60,643 nucleotides of DNA from a virus: IMG/VR virus record IMGVR_UViG_3300042261_000916, positions 1 through 60,643 of that record, one strand, 5' to 3'. Numbering within the stretch: position 1 is the first letter of the stretch; each line of letters opens with the position of its first letter. Positions 1-7,537 of this stretch are shown here, in pieces. The notes under the pieces were generated by a model, which saw only the letters and a program-made list of their open reading frames with translations, had not been told where the DNA came from and made no database searches. The position numbers and the translations under genes are program-made.

Positions 1-1098
1 AGGATGCTACAAGATGGTACTCTTAATTTATTAGATCAGAATTTTATAAAGCAGTACAATATTATATTTTATAATAAAAGTATTCCTTTTATTAAACCAG
101 AATACCATACAATATTTTCTGAAAACTTGAAAAATTTCAATATTAAATTAGTATATGATATTGACGATTATTGGGCATTAAACTCCGCCCATATGAATTA
201 TGATGCTTGGAAAAAATCTAAGGCTGATGAAGTTGTTCTAAAAGCTCTGAAAAAGTCTGATCATGTTACAACTACAACATCTTTATTTGCAAATAAAATA
301 AAAGAAATAAATCCAAATGTCACAGTATTAGAAAATGCAGTTAATTTGGAAGAACAACAATGGACTTTTAATAGGAAGCCATCAGATAAAATAAGATTTT
401 TATGGGGTGGTGGTATAAGTCATATGGTAGATCTTAGATTGTTAAGACCTTCTATAGAATCTTTTGATAAAGATTTCTTGAAGAAGTCTCAGCTGTTCAT
501 GTGTGGATATGATCTTAGGGTAAGAACACCAAAGGGATTAATACAAAAGAGCGATCCAAGATCAAACCAATGGAGTTTTTTTGAAGATATTTTCTCAAAT
601 AAGGGGAAATATATTACTAATCAAAATCATCGCAAATACTTAAACGAACATGATGATAAAAATTATGGAATAAATGAAGAATTTATTACAGAATTTTATC
701 AGAGAAGATGGACACGTCCAATATTAAACTACGGTCATATGTATAATGAGGCTGATGTTTGCTTAGCTCCTCTTAAGTCAAACAATATGTTCAATTTTTA
801 TAAATCAAACCTGAAAGTTATAGAAGCTGGAGCTCATCATTGTCCAATCTTAGCGAGTAACTTCGGTCCATATACAGTAAATGACATTGAAGGAAAAAAA
901 GATGGAAAACAAAAAGGATTCTTGATCGATGAATCTAATCCTAAAGGATGGTATGAAAAAATGAAGTTTTACGTTGATAATCCTGATGTCATGAGAGAAC
1001 ACGGAGAGAATCTATATAATTATGTAAAAGAAAATTTATGTATAAAAGTAGTTGGTGAAAAAAGAAAAGATTTATATAAAAAATTATGCCAGACTTAA
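1..1098 (+). CDS. Glycosyltransferase (GT4-like), 5' end probably outside the window
   Basis: The frame is open from the first base. The first ATG is at position 4, but the protein starts abruptly in what looks like the middle of an N-terminal Rossmann domain, so the true start is probably upstream. The C-terminal half has the look of a GT-B donor-binding domain: a glycine-rich FLWGGGISHM strand near residue 135, ADVCLAPL near 250 and a KVIEAG stretch near 275. It probably transfers a sugar from a nucleotide sugar to a phage or host glycan. The 3' end overlaps the next gene by 13 nt, so they are likely co-transcribed. It has no DPYGEEDW tag. The exact family is inferred. Confidence 0.7.
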   Translation, partial: RMLQDGTLNLLDQNFIKQYNIIFYNKSIPFIKPEYHTIFSENLKNFNIKLVYDIDDYWALNSAHMNYDAWKKSKADEVVLKALKKSDHVTTTTSLFANKIKEINPNVTVLENAVNLEEQQWTFNRKPSDKIRFLWGGGISHMVDLRLLRPSIESFDKDFLKKSQLFMCGYDLRVRTPKGLIQKSDPRSNQWSFFEDIFSNKGKYITNQNHRKYLNEHDDKNYGINEEFITEFYQRRWTRPILNYGHMYNEADVCLAPLKSNNMFNFYKSNLKVIEAGAHHCPILASNFGPYTVNDIEGKKDGKQKGFLIDESNPKGWYEKMKFYVDNPDVMREHGENLYNYVKENLCIKVVGEKRKDLYKKLCQT

Positions 1099-1505
1099 TT
1101 GAAATAAAAGAGTTTGTATTTGATGTAGATTCATATGAGAATAATTTTTCTTATTCTTCGTTTGATGTAGTTAGAGATGCTATTGCCAAAGTGGAAGAAA
1201 TATTAAAGACTACTGATACCTCTAAAATTATATCTAACACTAATTTGAGTTGTATTATTACAAATAATTATAGACTTAGACCATCATACATCAAACCACA
1301 AATTGTTGGTAAATTTTCAAACATAGATGTTTTTATAGATCCTAAAATAAAAGACAATAAAATTCTATTTTATAACATAAAAGAACCAGAAATTATTCAA
1401 TCAGAAATAGATCCTTATGGTGAAGAGGACTGGGGCAATGAAGATGTTAAAGAAACTTTAATTTATACTTTAAATATAAAAGATACAAAAGGAAGATTGA
1501 CATAA
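1086..1505 (+). CDS. Tagged protein resembling the C-terminal part of a T4-like capsid fold
   Basis: A 139-residue protein. Residues about 45-100 read as alternating short strands (KIISNTN, then VGKFSNIDVFIDP, then NKILFYNI). This resembles the P-domain end of gp23-type major capsid proteins, where a G-x-[LF]-x-x-x-x-V-[FY]-[IV]-D strand is typical. The gene at 2093-2806 has the same order of motifs, so the two are paralogues. The DPYGEEDW tag sits at about residues 109-116, in a loop before a final strand pair ending IKDTKGRLT. The capsid-fold relation is a visual inference. It is not a complete capsid protein (T4 gp23 is over 500 residues). It overlaps the upstream glycosyltransferase gene. 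Confidence 0.65.
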   Translation: MPDLIEIKEFVFDVDSYENNFSYSSFDVVRDAIAKVEEILKTTDTSKIISNTNLSCIITNNYRLRPSYIKPQIVGKFSNIDVFIDPKIKDNKILFYNIKEPEIIQSEIDPYGEEDWGNEDVKETLIYTLNIKDTKGRLT

Positions 1506-1506
1506 T

Positions 1507-1992
1507 ATGAAAACATTAACAGGAACATTATTCCAATTAGATGTTAAAAATCTAAATGGAAGAATATATCAAGATAATGATAATCTTAGGAAAAGTATTG
1601 AAGATTATAATAATAAACCAAGTAAATACGGACAAATAGGATTTCCGGAAAATGATGATTATTATGATCAGAGCATAAGAGAAATATCTCACACTGTAGA
1701 AAATGTTAGAATTGACGGAGATAGAGTCGTTGGCGATATAAGAATATTAAATACTCATAGCGGAAAGATTCTAAAAGAATTATTAGACGACGGAATACCA
1801 CACGTTTTTAGATCTAGGGCAATAGGACATACAAACGAAGACGGAACGGTTAATATTAAAAAAATATTCGCTTTCGACGCTATTCCAAAAAATATAGATT
1901 CCTTCGATATGTCAAATAAACCAAAAGAAAAAGAAATAAAAAGAATCTATTCAGACCAAGACCCATACGGTGAAGAAGACTGGGAAGATTGA
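1507..1992 (+). CDS. gp21-like prohead protease relative, probably inactive, C-terminally tagged
   Basis: A 161-residue protein that follows the T4 gp21 (peptidase S80) layout: NGRIYQ...LRKSIEDY, a GQIGFP segment, ISHTVENVRIDGDRVVGDIRIL, LLDDGIP, then FRSRAIG and FAFDAIP. T4 gp21 uses His85 (GELNHP) and Ser140 (VSSRGLG). Aligned by eye, the His position is Phe here (GQIGFP) and the Ser position is Arg (FRSRAIG), with a second Ser next to it. The family assignment is fairly firm; loss of activity is an inference, because another His (ISH) is present. The protein ends with the tag DPYGEEDWED. It starts 1 nt after the preceding gene. It may act in the prohead core rather than as the protease. 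Confidence 0.75.
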   Translation: MKTLTGTLFQLDVKNLNGRIYQDNDNLRKSIEDYNNKPSKYGQIGFPENDDYYDQSIREISHTVENVRIDGDRVVGDIRILNTHSGKILKELLDDGIPHVFRSRAIGHTNEDGTVNIKKIFAFDAIPKNIDSFDMSNKPKEKEIKRIYSDQDPYGEEDWED

Positions 1993-2066
1993 TAAAAATG
2001 AGGGTATTCGTTTTTAAAAATATTATAACAATGCGGACAGATGGTGAGTACTTTCCATTTTTATCA

Positions 2067-2080
2067 ATCAATATATAAAA
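2067..2080 (+). promoter_or_regulatory. AATATATA late-promoter-like element
   Basis: CAATCAATATATAAAA precedes the gene at 2093. It matches the T-rich plus AATATATA element repeated upstream of many genes in this window. No -35 element is evident. Confidence 0.4.
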
Positions 2081-2092
2081 TAAAAATTGTAT

Positions 2093-2806
2093 ATGAAAAA
2101 TGAAGAAAAATTAAGAGAATTAGATGCCACGATTGATAATTATGAATCGATTTTAGTTGAAAGAGTGAGAGAGAATGGAAGTATAGCTTGTAAAGATCAA
2201 GGATTTGAAGATGTGTGTAATATGGTAAAAAGTCTTAATTGTGCCAAAAAACATTTAAATGACATTGATGATGATTTTAGCCCATATACTAATTCAAAGT
2301 TAGATCCATATGGAGAAGAAAATTGGGATGATGATGAACCAAAATCTTCATTGACTGAAAGAACTGTTAATAGTGATCTTTTTGGACCGAGAGTAAGACC
2401 CCAACAGATAGAAATAGGTGAAGAAACTGATACTGATAGTTATTTTGATGTTGATGGTATAGTTAATAACGCGAACGGTAGAATGACAACTATTCAAAGA
2501 TTGTTATTTAATAAAGTTCAGATAATACAAGCAAAATTTCAATGTACAAAAATTATAAGTAATGGTAATTTAATATCTGTTTTGCAGGATATAGCTGGTT
2601 ATACTCTAAACCCAGTGAGACAATTAAATAAAATTGATACATCTGTTCCATTTCCAATGGGCAATATTGGAAATATGACTATATATGTTGATGCTTACAT
2701 GAGATGGGATGATAATAGAATTCTTTTCTATGTAGATATTAATGCGGCTAAAGAAAATTTCATTCATACTCTACATGTTAGAGATACAAATGGAGTATTA
2801 ATATAA
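2093..2806 (+). CDS. Tagged protein with capsid-fold-like C-terminal half
   Basis: About 237 residues from the ATG at 2093. A TTG two codons upstream is possible but less likely. The N-terminal 60 residues are helical. The DPYGEENWDDDE tag lies at about residues 72-80. The C-terminal half (KIISNGN, GNIGNMTIYVDAY, NRILFYVDI, FIHTLHVRDTNGVLI) is clearly paralogous to the protein at 1086-1505 and looks like the last strands of a gp23-like capsid domain. It therefore contains a head-protein fold plus a tag placed between domains. No catalytic motif was seen. The promoter-like AATATATA element lies about 15 nt upstream. Function inferred: minor head or internal-core protein. Confidence 0.65.
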   Translation: MKNEEKLRELDATIDNYESILVERVRENGSIACKDQGFEDVCNMVKSLNCAKKHLNDIDDDFSPYTNSKLDPYGEENWDDDEPKSSLTERTVNSDLFGPRVRPQQIEIGEETDTDSYFDVDGIVNNANGRMTTIQRLLFNKVQIIQAKFQCTKIISNGNLISVLQDIAGYTLNPVRQLNKIDTSVPFPMGNIGNMTIYVDAYMRWDDNRILFYVDINAAKENFIHTLHVRDTNGVLI

Positions 2807-2820
2807 TTAATATATAAAAT
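2807..2820 (+). promoter_or_regulatory. AATATATA late-promoter-like element upstream of bS21
   Basis: TTAATATATAAAAT lies 22 nt before the bS21 start. The resulting leader would be short and would contain the Shine-Dalgarno sequence. Confidence 0.45.
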
Positions 2821-2830
2821 AAAAAATACA

Positions 2831-2837
2831 AGGAGGT
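2831..2837 (+). promoter_or_regulatory. Unusually strong Shine-Dalgarno sequence of the bS21 gene
   Basis: The stretch CAAGGAGGTTTAAATG contains a full AAGGAGG about 5 nt from the ATG. Most genes in this window have no such site upstream. In Flavobacteriia, where ribosomes sequester the anti-Shine-Dalgarno with the help of bS21, the chromosomal rpsU gene is known to keep a strong site for autoregulation. The phage copy shows the same arrangement. Confidence 0.75.
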
Positions 2838-2841
2838 TTAA

Positions 2842-3042
2842 ATGTTAATAGTTACAGTGAATGAAAAAACAACTATAGATAGAGCTCTAAAAATCATGAA
2901 AAGTAAAGTGGCTAAAACTAAAATAATGAAGGAGTTAAGAGAAAGACAAGAATACGTGAAGCCATCAATAAGAAGAAGAGACGAAATTAAAAAAGCTATA
3001 CATATTCAAAAATTAAAAGAGAAAGAAGAAAATGCCAATTAA
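2842..3042 (+). CDS. rpsU: Phage-encoded ribosomal protein bS21
   Basis: A 66-residue, lysine/arginine-rich protein. The pattern MLIVTVNEKTTIDRALK...KPSIRRRDEIKKAIHIQKLK matches bS21, and specifically the Bacteroidetes form (IDRALKRYKRK, KPSxxRR, IQKAxYIQ). bS21 sits on the small subunit platform near the mRNA exit and the anti-Shine-Dalgarno. In Bacteroidetes it helps occlude that sequence. A phage copy could exchange into host ribosomes and bias translation towards phage mRNAs; this role is proposed for phage bS21 in general and is not shown here. The start is set by a perfect AAGGAGG. The 3' end overlaps thyA by 11 nt, so the two are co-expressed. Confidence 0.9.
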   Translation: MLIVTVNEKTTIDRALKIMKSKVAKTKIMKELRERQEYVKPSIRRRDEIKKAIHIQKLKEKEENAN

Positions 3043-4108
3043 TAAAGTAGATCAACAGCACAAAGATTTAATTAAAAAGATTCTTAGATACGGAGCAACA
3101 AAAAATGACAGAACTGGAGTAGGTACAAAATCAATCTTCGGACATCAACTAGTATATGACCTCGAAGAAGGATTTCCATTACTCACTCTTAGAAAAATAC
3201 ATACCAAATCAGTTATACATGAAATGTTATGGTTTTTAGGAGCTTATGATCAAGAAAAATACGGAGGATTTGGAAATACCAATATTAGATATTTATTAGA
3301 TAATGGTGTTACTTTTTGGAGTGACTGGCCATATTATTCATATCTTAGAGCCAGAGAATATCGCCCAGAATTACCAGATATGACAATGAAAGAATTTGAA
3401 GGCAAAATAGTTATAGATGATGCTTTCGCTAAAGAATTCGGATCAATTGGACCTGGTTACGGTAAACAATGGTTAAATTACGGTGGTAAACTGGAAGTAG
3501 AAAAGAATGGAGATGAAAATAAATTTATTCTCACACAGGGAATAAATCAAATAGATTACTTAATTCAAGAATTAAAAAGAGATCCAGATTCAAGAAGACT
3601 CATATTAGATGCTTGGAAAGTAGATGAAATAGAAGAAATGTTGCTTCCACCATGTCATTATACTTTCCAATTATGGTCAAAAAAGATAAAACCAGAACAT
3701 AGATTTCAATCGTATTCTAAATGGATAACTAAAAACAAGTTACCTTATGGAAAACCTATGGAAGAATTTAATTTTCCTGAGAGAAAATTATCTATGATGT
3801 TAACAATAAGATCAAATGATATTGGACTAGGAAACCCATTCAATGTAGCAGAATATGCTTTATTACTACATATGATAGCACAAGTTGTTAATATGATACC
3901 TAATAAATTGTTTATAAACATAGGAGATGCTCATATTTATTGCAATCATATAGATCAAATGAAAAAACTTTTAGAAAGAGAAAGTTATGATTTACCAGAA
4001 ATCATTCTAAATAAAGATATTAAAAATATACAAGATTTTAGATATGATGATATTAAGATAGAAAATTATAAAGCACATTCAAATATAAAAATGGATGTCG
4101 CTGTTTAA
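3032..4108 (+). CDS. thyA: Thymidylate synthase
   Basis: Converts dUMP to dTMP with methylenetetrahydrofolate as donor; supplies dTTP for phage DNA synthesis. Visible motifs are NDRTGVGT near residue 25, the arginine loop DPDSRRLILDAW, the active site LLPPCHYTFQLW with the nucleophile Cys at about residue 208, and RSNDIGLGNPFNVAEY followed by HIYCNH for dUMP binding. At 358 residues it is longer than the usual 264, with extra sequence between the N-terminal segment and the active site (residues 70-165) and after the catalytic Cys. Such lengths are also seen in other ThyA forms. It overlaps bS21 and is followed by a strong terminator. No tag. Confidence 0.95.
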   Translation: MPINKVDQQHKDLIKKILRYGATKNDRTGVGTKSIFGHQLVYDLEEGFPLLTLRKIHTKSVIHEMLWFLGAYDQEKYGGFGNTNIRYLLDNGVTFWSDWPYYSYLRAREYRPELPDMTMKEFEGKIVIDDAFAKEFGSIGPGYGKQWLNYGGKLEVEKNGDENKFILTQGINQIDYLIQELKRDPDSRRLILDAWKVDEIEEMLLPPCHYTFQLWSKKIKPEHRFQSYSKWITKNKLPYGKPMEEFNFPERKLSMMLTIRSNDIGLGNPFNVAEYALLLHMIAQVVNMIPNKLFINIGDAHIYCNHIDQMKKLLERESYDLPEIILNKDIKNIQDFRYDDIKIENYKAHSNIKMDVAV

Positions 4109-4130
4109 TTAAAAATTTTCTGGATTATTA

Positions 4131-4165
4131 AAACCACTCAATTATGTTGAGTGGTTTTTTTTATT
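4131..4165 (+). terminator. Rho-independent terminator after thyA
   Basis: An 11-bp stem (AAACCACTCAA pairing with TTGAGTGGTTT) with a 5-nt loop is followed by a T run. It ends the bS21-thyA unit. Confidence 0.85.
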
Positions 4166-4170
4166 TTTCT

Positions 4171-4184
4171 TTTTTTATATATAG
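4171..4184 (+). promoter_or_regulatory. TATATATAG promoter-like element, 4 nt from a start codon
   Basis: TTTTTTATATATAG is followed by CACC and then the ATG at 4189. If this is a -10 type element the transcript would be leaderless or nearly so. Confidence 0.45.
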
Positions 4185-4188
4185 CACC

Positions 4189-4545
4189 ATGAAAAACTAT
4201 GCTAATTTTTTAAATGAAGGAGAGATAAGAAGAGAAGGATTTTTCTCTATAAGGCAACTATCTCAAAAGTATGGAAATTTGGATCAATCACTATTGGCTG
4301 TTTATAAAAAGATAAAAGGCAAAGTGGTACAATTTACTCCTTTAGAACGCAATAAACCAGTATGGACTGAAATAAAAGAAGTATATTATAAAAGATATGT
4401 CAGAGAAGATGGGAAATTGGGGAATTTGTGGTTTTTTATAAACAAAAGTGGAAAAGAATTTCAATTGAATATAAATGATGTTATGCAAACATATGCTAAA
4501 GTAAATGAATTTGATCCTTATGGTGAAGAAGATTGGGAAAATTGA
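4189..4545 (+). CDS. Head-cargo candidate: N-terminal targeting-like signal plus C-terminal DPYGEEDW tag
   Basis: 118 residues from the ATG at 4189. An in-frame ATG at 4144 lies in the terminator region and is rejected. The N-terminus MKNYANFLNEGEIR resembles the T4 capsid-targeting sequence with a predicted cleavage after Glu (FLNE/G). The middle looks like a small beta barrel (KGKVVQFTPL...WTEIKEVYYKRYV...LWFFINKSGKEFQLNINDVMQ). The protein ends with DPYGEEDWEN. No enzyme motif was seen. The coding sequence for the tag overlaps the next gene in another frame, and the junction may be a frameshift (see findings). Confidence 0.7.
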   Translation: MKNYANFLNEGEIRREGFFSIRQLSQKYGNLDQSLLAVYKKIKGKVVQFTPLERNKPVWTEIKEVYYKRYVREDGKLGNLWFFINKSGKEFQLNINDVMQTYAKVNEFDPYGEEDWEN

Positions 4546-4996
4546 TGAATCTTGGACAAAGATAACAAAAAATAATCTCGAAGAACTTGAGATTGGTAGA
4601 AGAATCAGGCAACCTATACTGGGAGAAGGTGAAATTATTTTTGTTCGAGAAGACCGTAATATAGTTAAAATTAAGTTTGATGAAAAAGGAGAAAAAGATA
4701 TAAGAGTGGATGTTGTCGAATTAGAAGTAAAAGATAAAATAGAACCAATTGATAATAAGAAAATTAAATGGTTCAAAAAAGGAAAATTCGAAAAAATGAA
4801 TAATTTGATGAGTTTTAATACATATATTAAAGAAGAATATATGTATAGACATGATCCTTCTACAAAGGAAGATAGAAGTAAAAAACAAAGAGAACATTTT
4901 ATAAGTAAACTTTCTAAAATGGGAGAACCTATAGATGAACTTGAAAAAATGGATATTGCTTCTCTTGGTAGGTTATTAGCAAAAAAGAAAAAATAA
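4505..4996 (+). CDS. Small barrel protein, start uncertain, possibly the frameshifted continuation of 4189-4545
   Basis: The first codons (ATG at 4505 or 4520) lie inside the tag-coding region of the upstream gene in a different frame, so the first 15 residues are only an out-of-frame reading of the tag. Real similarity to other proteins starts around DESWTKITKNN. Residues about 30-70 look like an SH3/KOW-type barrel (IRQPILGEGEIIFVREDRNIVKIKF). KIKWFKKGK near residue 90 matches a WF-x-KGK motif in three other proteins here. An internal ATG at 4809 gives MSFNTYIKEE, almost the same as the N-terminal signal of the gene at 7530, so a separate small gene may begin there. Composite or decayed gene. 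Confidence 0.5.
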   Translation: MNLILMVKKIGKIDESWTKITKNNLEELEIGRRIRQPILGEGEIIFVREDRNIVKIKFDEKGEKDIRVDVVELEVKDKIEPIDNKKIKWFKKGKFEKMNNLMSFNTYIKEEYMYRHDPSTKEDRSKKQREHFISKLSKMGEPIDELEKMDIASLGRLLAKKKK

Positions 4997-4999
4997 AGC

Positions 5000-5578
5000 A
5001 TGGATAAACTATCTTTGTTATTAGAACAAAAAGAAGAACCTATTGTCCTTTTAGATTTTCCTAATCAAAGACAAGGTACTAGATATTATTGTGGAGTTGA
5101 TTGCGTAGAAACAGTTTTGGCATATTATGATATAGATGTCAGAGAACAAGATTTAGCTACAATATTAGATGCTGATCCTAAAAATGGAACCAGCATAGAA
5201 AGAATGGTAAAATTCATATCTATGCAAAGAGGACTTCAAGTAGAATATAGACAAAACATGACAATAAATGATTTGAAAAAATATCTAAACAAGAAAATTC
5301 CAGTTATAGTTATGATTCAAGCATGGCCATCTAAAGATGTTAAAGATTGGGAAGATGAATGGAATAGCGGACATTATGTTGTAGCTATTGGATATACGGA
5401 TACAAAAATTCTTTTTGGAGATCCAGCAACTTATTATGAGGTTTCATATATTGAAAATGGTGAGTTTATGAAACGTTGGCATGATGAAGATCGAGACAAA
5501 AAATATGAGCAATTTGGATGTGCTGTTTTTGGAAGAAAACCAAAATATGATAAAAACAAATGGAAAAAAATTGATTAA
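5000..5578 (+). CDS. C39-like papain-fold cysteine peptidase
   Basis: 192 residues with the C39-type order of motifs. TRYYCGVDCVETVLAYY near residues 28-44 gives the Cys (after a Gln-rich stretch), NSGHYVVAIGY near 128 gives the His, and LFGDPA near 145 gives the Asp. C39 enzymes cut leader peptides after double Gly, and related stand-alone phage forms also exist. There is no transporter domain. It sits inside a run of putative head-cargo genes, which suggests either an injected peptidase or a processing enzyme. The start is the ATG right after the upstream stop. The 3' end overlaps the next gene by 8 nt. Substrate unknown. Confidence 0.7.
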   Translation: MDKLSLLLEQKEEPIVLLDFPNQRQGTRYYCGVDCVETVLAYYDIDVREQDLATILDADPKNGTSIERMVKFISMQRGLQVEYRQNMTINDLKKYLNKKIPVIVMIQAWPSKDVKDWEDEWNSGHYVVAIGYTDTKILFGDPATYYEVSYIENGEFMKRWHDEDRDKKYEQFGCAVFGRKPKYDKNKWKKID

Positions 5579-6176
5579 GAGGTATTTTACATATATTAAA
5601 GAGAGTGTGATTAGTGATAATAAATTTGAAGAAAAAGAAATAGTTTATTATAAAGGATCCGGAGAGGATCCTTGTGAAGTCGCTGGAGACGATGCTCTTT
5701 CTGTAGAAAATAAAAACATTTCTGATTTTTGTCAAATTCTGGTAAAAGGATACAACACTGCTAAAAAAAGATGGGAATATAGAATTCATATTTATGCTCT
5801 TAAATTTTGGGTACCGGAAGAAGATTTAAGAAAAGCAGTAAAAGTAAATGGCGTGTGGAAAGTTGCGGAGTTAGAACCTGAACAAAAACAAAAAAAAGGA
5901 ATTAAATGGTTCAGTAAAGGAAAATTAGGAGATTTAGAAGAAATAGAAGAAACTGGTCATAATGATTTCATAACAGACGATGAATTTAGAAATTTTCTTA
6001 TAGATAATTCATGTTATGACGAATATATTTCAAATGTAATGAAACAAAAACCAGATTTCGCTGAAAATTTTGAGAAGAACGCTGTATCTGATAGAAAAGA
6101 ACTTTTGAATTATTGTTTTTATTGGGAAGAAACACCAGAAGGAAATAGTTACTGGGAAAAGTTATGTGATAAATGA
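5571..6176 (+). CDS. Head-cargo candidate with TTG start; WFSKGK-domain protein
   Basis: The frame can be extended upstream, but a TTG at 5571 yields (M)IKRYFTYIKES, matching the N-terminal signal of the gene at 7530 (MIKKFNTYIKES). I therefore choose it. The first 100 residues look like a barrel (EKEIVYYKGSG...YRIHIYALKFWVPEEDL). The C-terminal part (GIKWFSKGKLGD, then DFIT, FRNFLIDN, YDEYI, YWEKL) is clearly paralogous to the C-terminus of the protein at 32840-33772. It has no DPYGEEDW tag. Function unknown; probably a capsid-internal protein. Confidence 0.6.
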   Translation: MIKRYFTYIKESVISDNKFEEKEIVYYKGSGEDPCEVAGDDALSVENKNISDFCQILVKGYNTAKKRWEYRIHIYALKFWVPEEDLRKAVKVNGVWKVAELEPEQKQKKGIKWFSKGKLGDLEEIEETGHNDFITDDEFRNFLIDNSCYDEYISNVMKQKPDFAENFEKNAVSDRKELLNYCFYWEETPEGNSYWEKLCDK

Positions 6177-6217
6177 ATAAAATTTTCAGAAGGTTCAAAT
6201 GATATTGAATGGTGATG

Positions 6218-7537
6218 ATGATAATTAAAAAATATAACAACTTCTTAAATGAAGGACTAATGTTGGATTTATTCGATTTTTTACATAAATTCAATAATCC
6301 TGTTATTGCCGAAGATGAACTCCGTAAAAAAGTGATTGGTAAAACAGTAGTGTGGTATCCTGTCGGTGGAGGTTCCACGTTGAAAAGACAAACTGTTGGT
6401 GATATAAGAATTGAAGATCATAAAGTATATTTCAACGGGTATCCCGTGGATCAAGATTTTTCAATAGAAATAGAAACGACAAAACAAAGTACATCGTCAG
6501 CACTACCAACAAAGAAGACACAAGGAAGTTGGAAACAACCTAAAACTTGGGAAATTATTGGTATTCCGTCGGGGGAAGTTATTTATGTTGATACTAAAGA
6601 ATTAAATATTTTGATAACAAAAGATCTTGTTAAATATCAAAGTTATGCTAAATATAGAGACGTAGAGTACAGAGAAATTTATATTTATAGAGATGAAAAG
6701 TATCACGATATAAAAAAATTCTTAAATCCAAATTATAAGAAACCAGAAAAATCAAATTATAAAGAAAAAACTAAATATCATATAGGAGATGTCATTTTAT
6801 GTCAAGGACAATCAGCTCATTCACAAGGATATGTGTTAAATCTAGATATGAGAGTTGGTAAAATTATTGATATGTACAAAGGGCCAAAAGAAACGGAATA
6901 TAGATATTTAATTTCTTTTATGAATAATTTTGATCCACATTTAGTTAATATAGGTGGAAACATAAATAAATTTTGTTGGTGGGTCAAGAAAGAAAATATC
7001 AAAGGTATTTATACAGGAGATCTTAAATTTCTTAAAACCATATCTGATGTAATGAATTTACTACAAAAAGAAGATTATATAGAAGAACACGAAATAGATG
7101 ACGCTTATCATATAAAACAATTATTTAAAGGCACTGATGGTGCAGTAACTTATGAAAGCGTATCTATTGAAAATACAAAAACAATTAAAGTAAAAGATAT
7201 AATAGAAGGTAAATATGGAGAATTTAAGGCGTTCGATGATGGAACAACAGGAATAGAATTTAAATGTAATTATGCTGATCTATATAAAAACAATCAAATT
7301 TGGATAGGAAAATATGATTGTAATATTTTGAGATTTGAAAGTAAAAATTCACAATGGTATAATGAAAGAAATTATGTAGGCACTATAATTTTAATTAATA
7401 AATATGACACTGGGAGATCTTATATGCCATTTGCAGTCAGAATAGATGATTATGCTATAATTGGTGTTCCAAAAGAAAAGAAACAAATATTTTCTTTACA
7501 CGATCCATACGGAGAGGAGGAATGGGATAATGATTAA
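6218..7537 (+). CDS. Tagged head-cargo candidate with repeated SH3/KOW-like modules
   Basis: About 439 residues. The ATG at 6218 (MIIKKYNNFLNEG) places the targeting-like signal at the N-terminus; ATGs at 6209 and 6215 are alternatives. Predicted cleavage is after FLNE. Several strand-rich modules follow, such as GDVILCQGQ...MRVGKIIDMYKG...YRYLISF near residues 190-235, typical of small SH3-like barrels. The last residues are DPYGEEEWDND. The tag-coding DNA GGAGAGGAGGAATGGGATAATG also acts as a plausible ribosome-binding site for the next gene, whose ATG lies inside it. No catalytic motif was recognised. Confidence 0.65.
   Translation: MIIKKYNNFLNEGLMLDLFDFLHKFNNPVIAEDELRKKVIGKTVVWYPVGGGSTLKRQTVGDIRIEDHKVYFNGYPVDQDFSIEIETTKQSTSSALPTKKTQGSWKQPKTWEIIGIPSGEVIYVDTKELNILITKDLVKYQSYAKYRDVEYREIYIYRDEKYHDIKKFLNPNYKKPEKSNYKEKTKYHIGDVILCQGQSAHSQGYVLNLDMRVGKIIDMYKGPKETEYRYLISFMNNFDPHLVNIGGNINKFCWWVKKENIKGIYTGDLKFLKTISDVMNLLQKEDYIEEHEIDDAYHIKQLFKGTDGAVTYESVSIENTKTIKVKDIIEGKYGEFKAFDDGTTGIEFKCNYADLYKNNQIWIGKYDCNILRFESKNSQWYNERNYVGTIILINKYDTGRSYMPFAVRIDDYAIIGVPKEKKQIFSLHDPYGEEEWDND

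Noticed and set aside
4342-5001. A 219-codon open frame on the minus strand opposite the genes at 4189 and 4505
   Set aside because: Its composition (Phe/Ser/Ile-rich, no domain) is what an antisense reading of AT-rich coding DNA gives; the plus frames carry the motifs.
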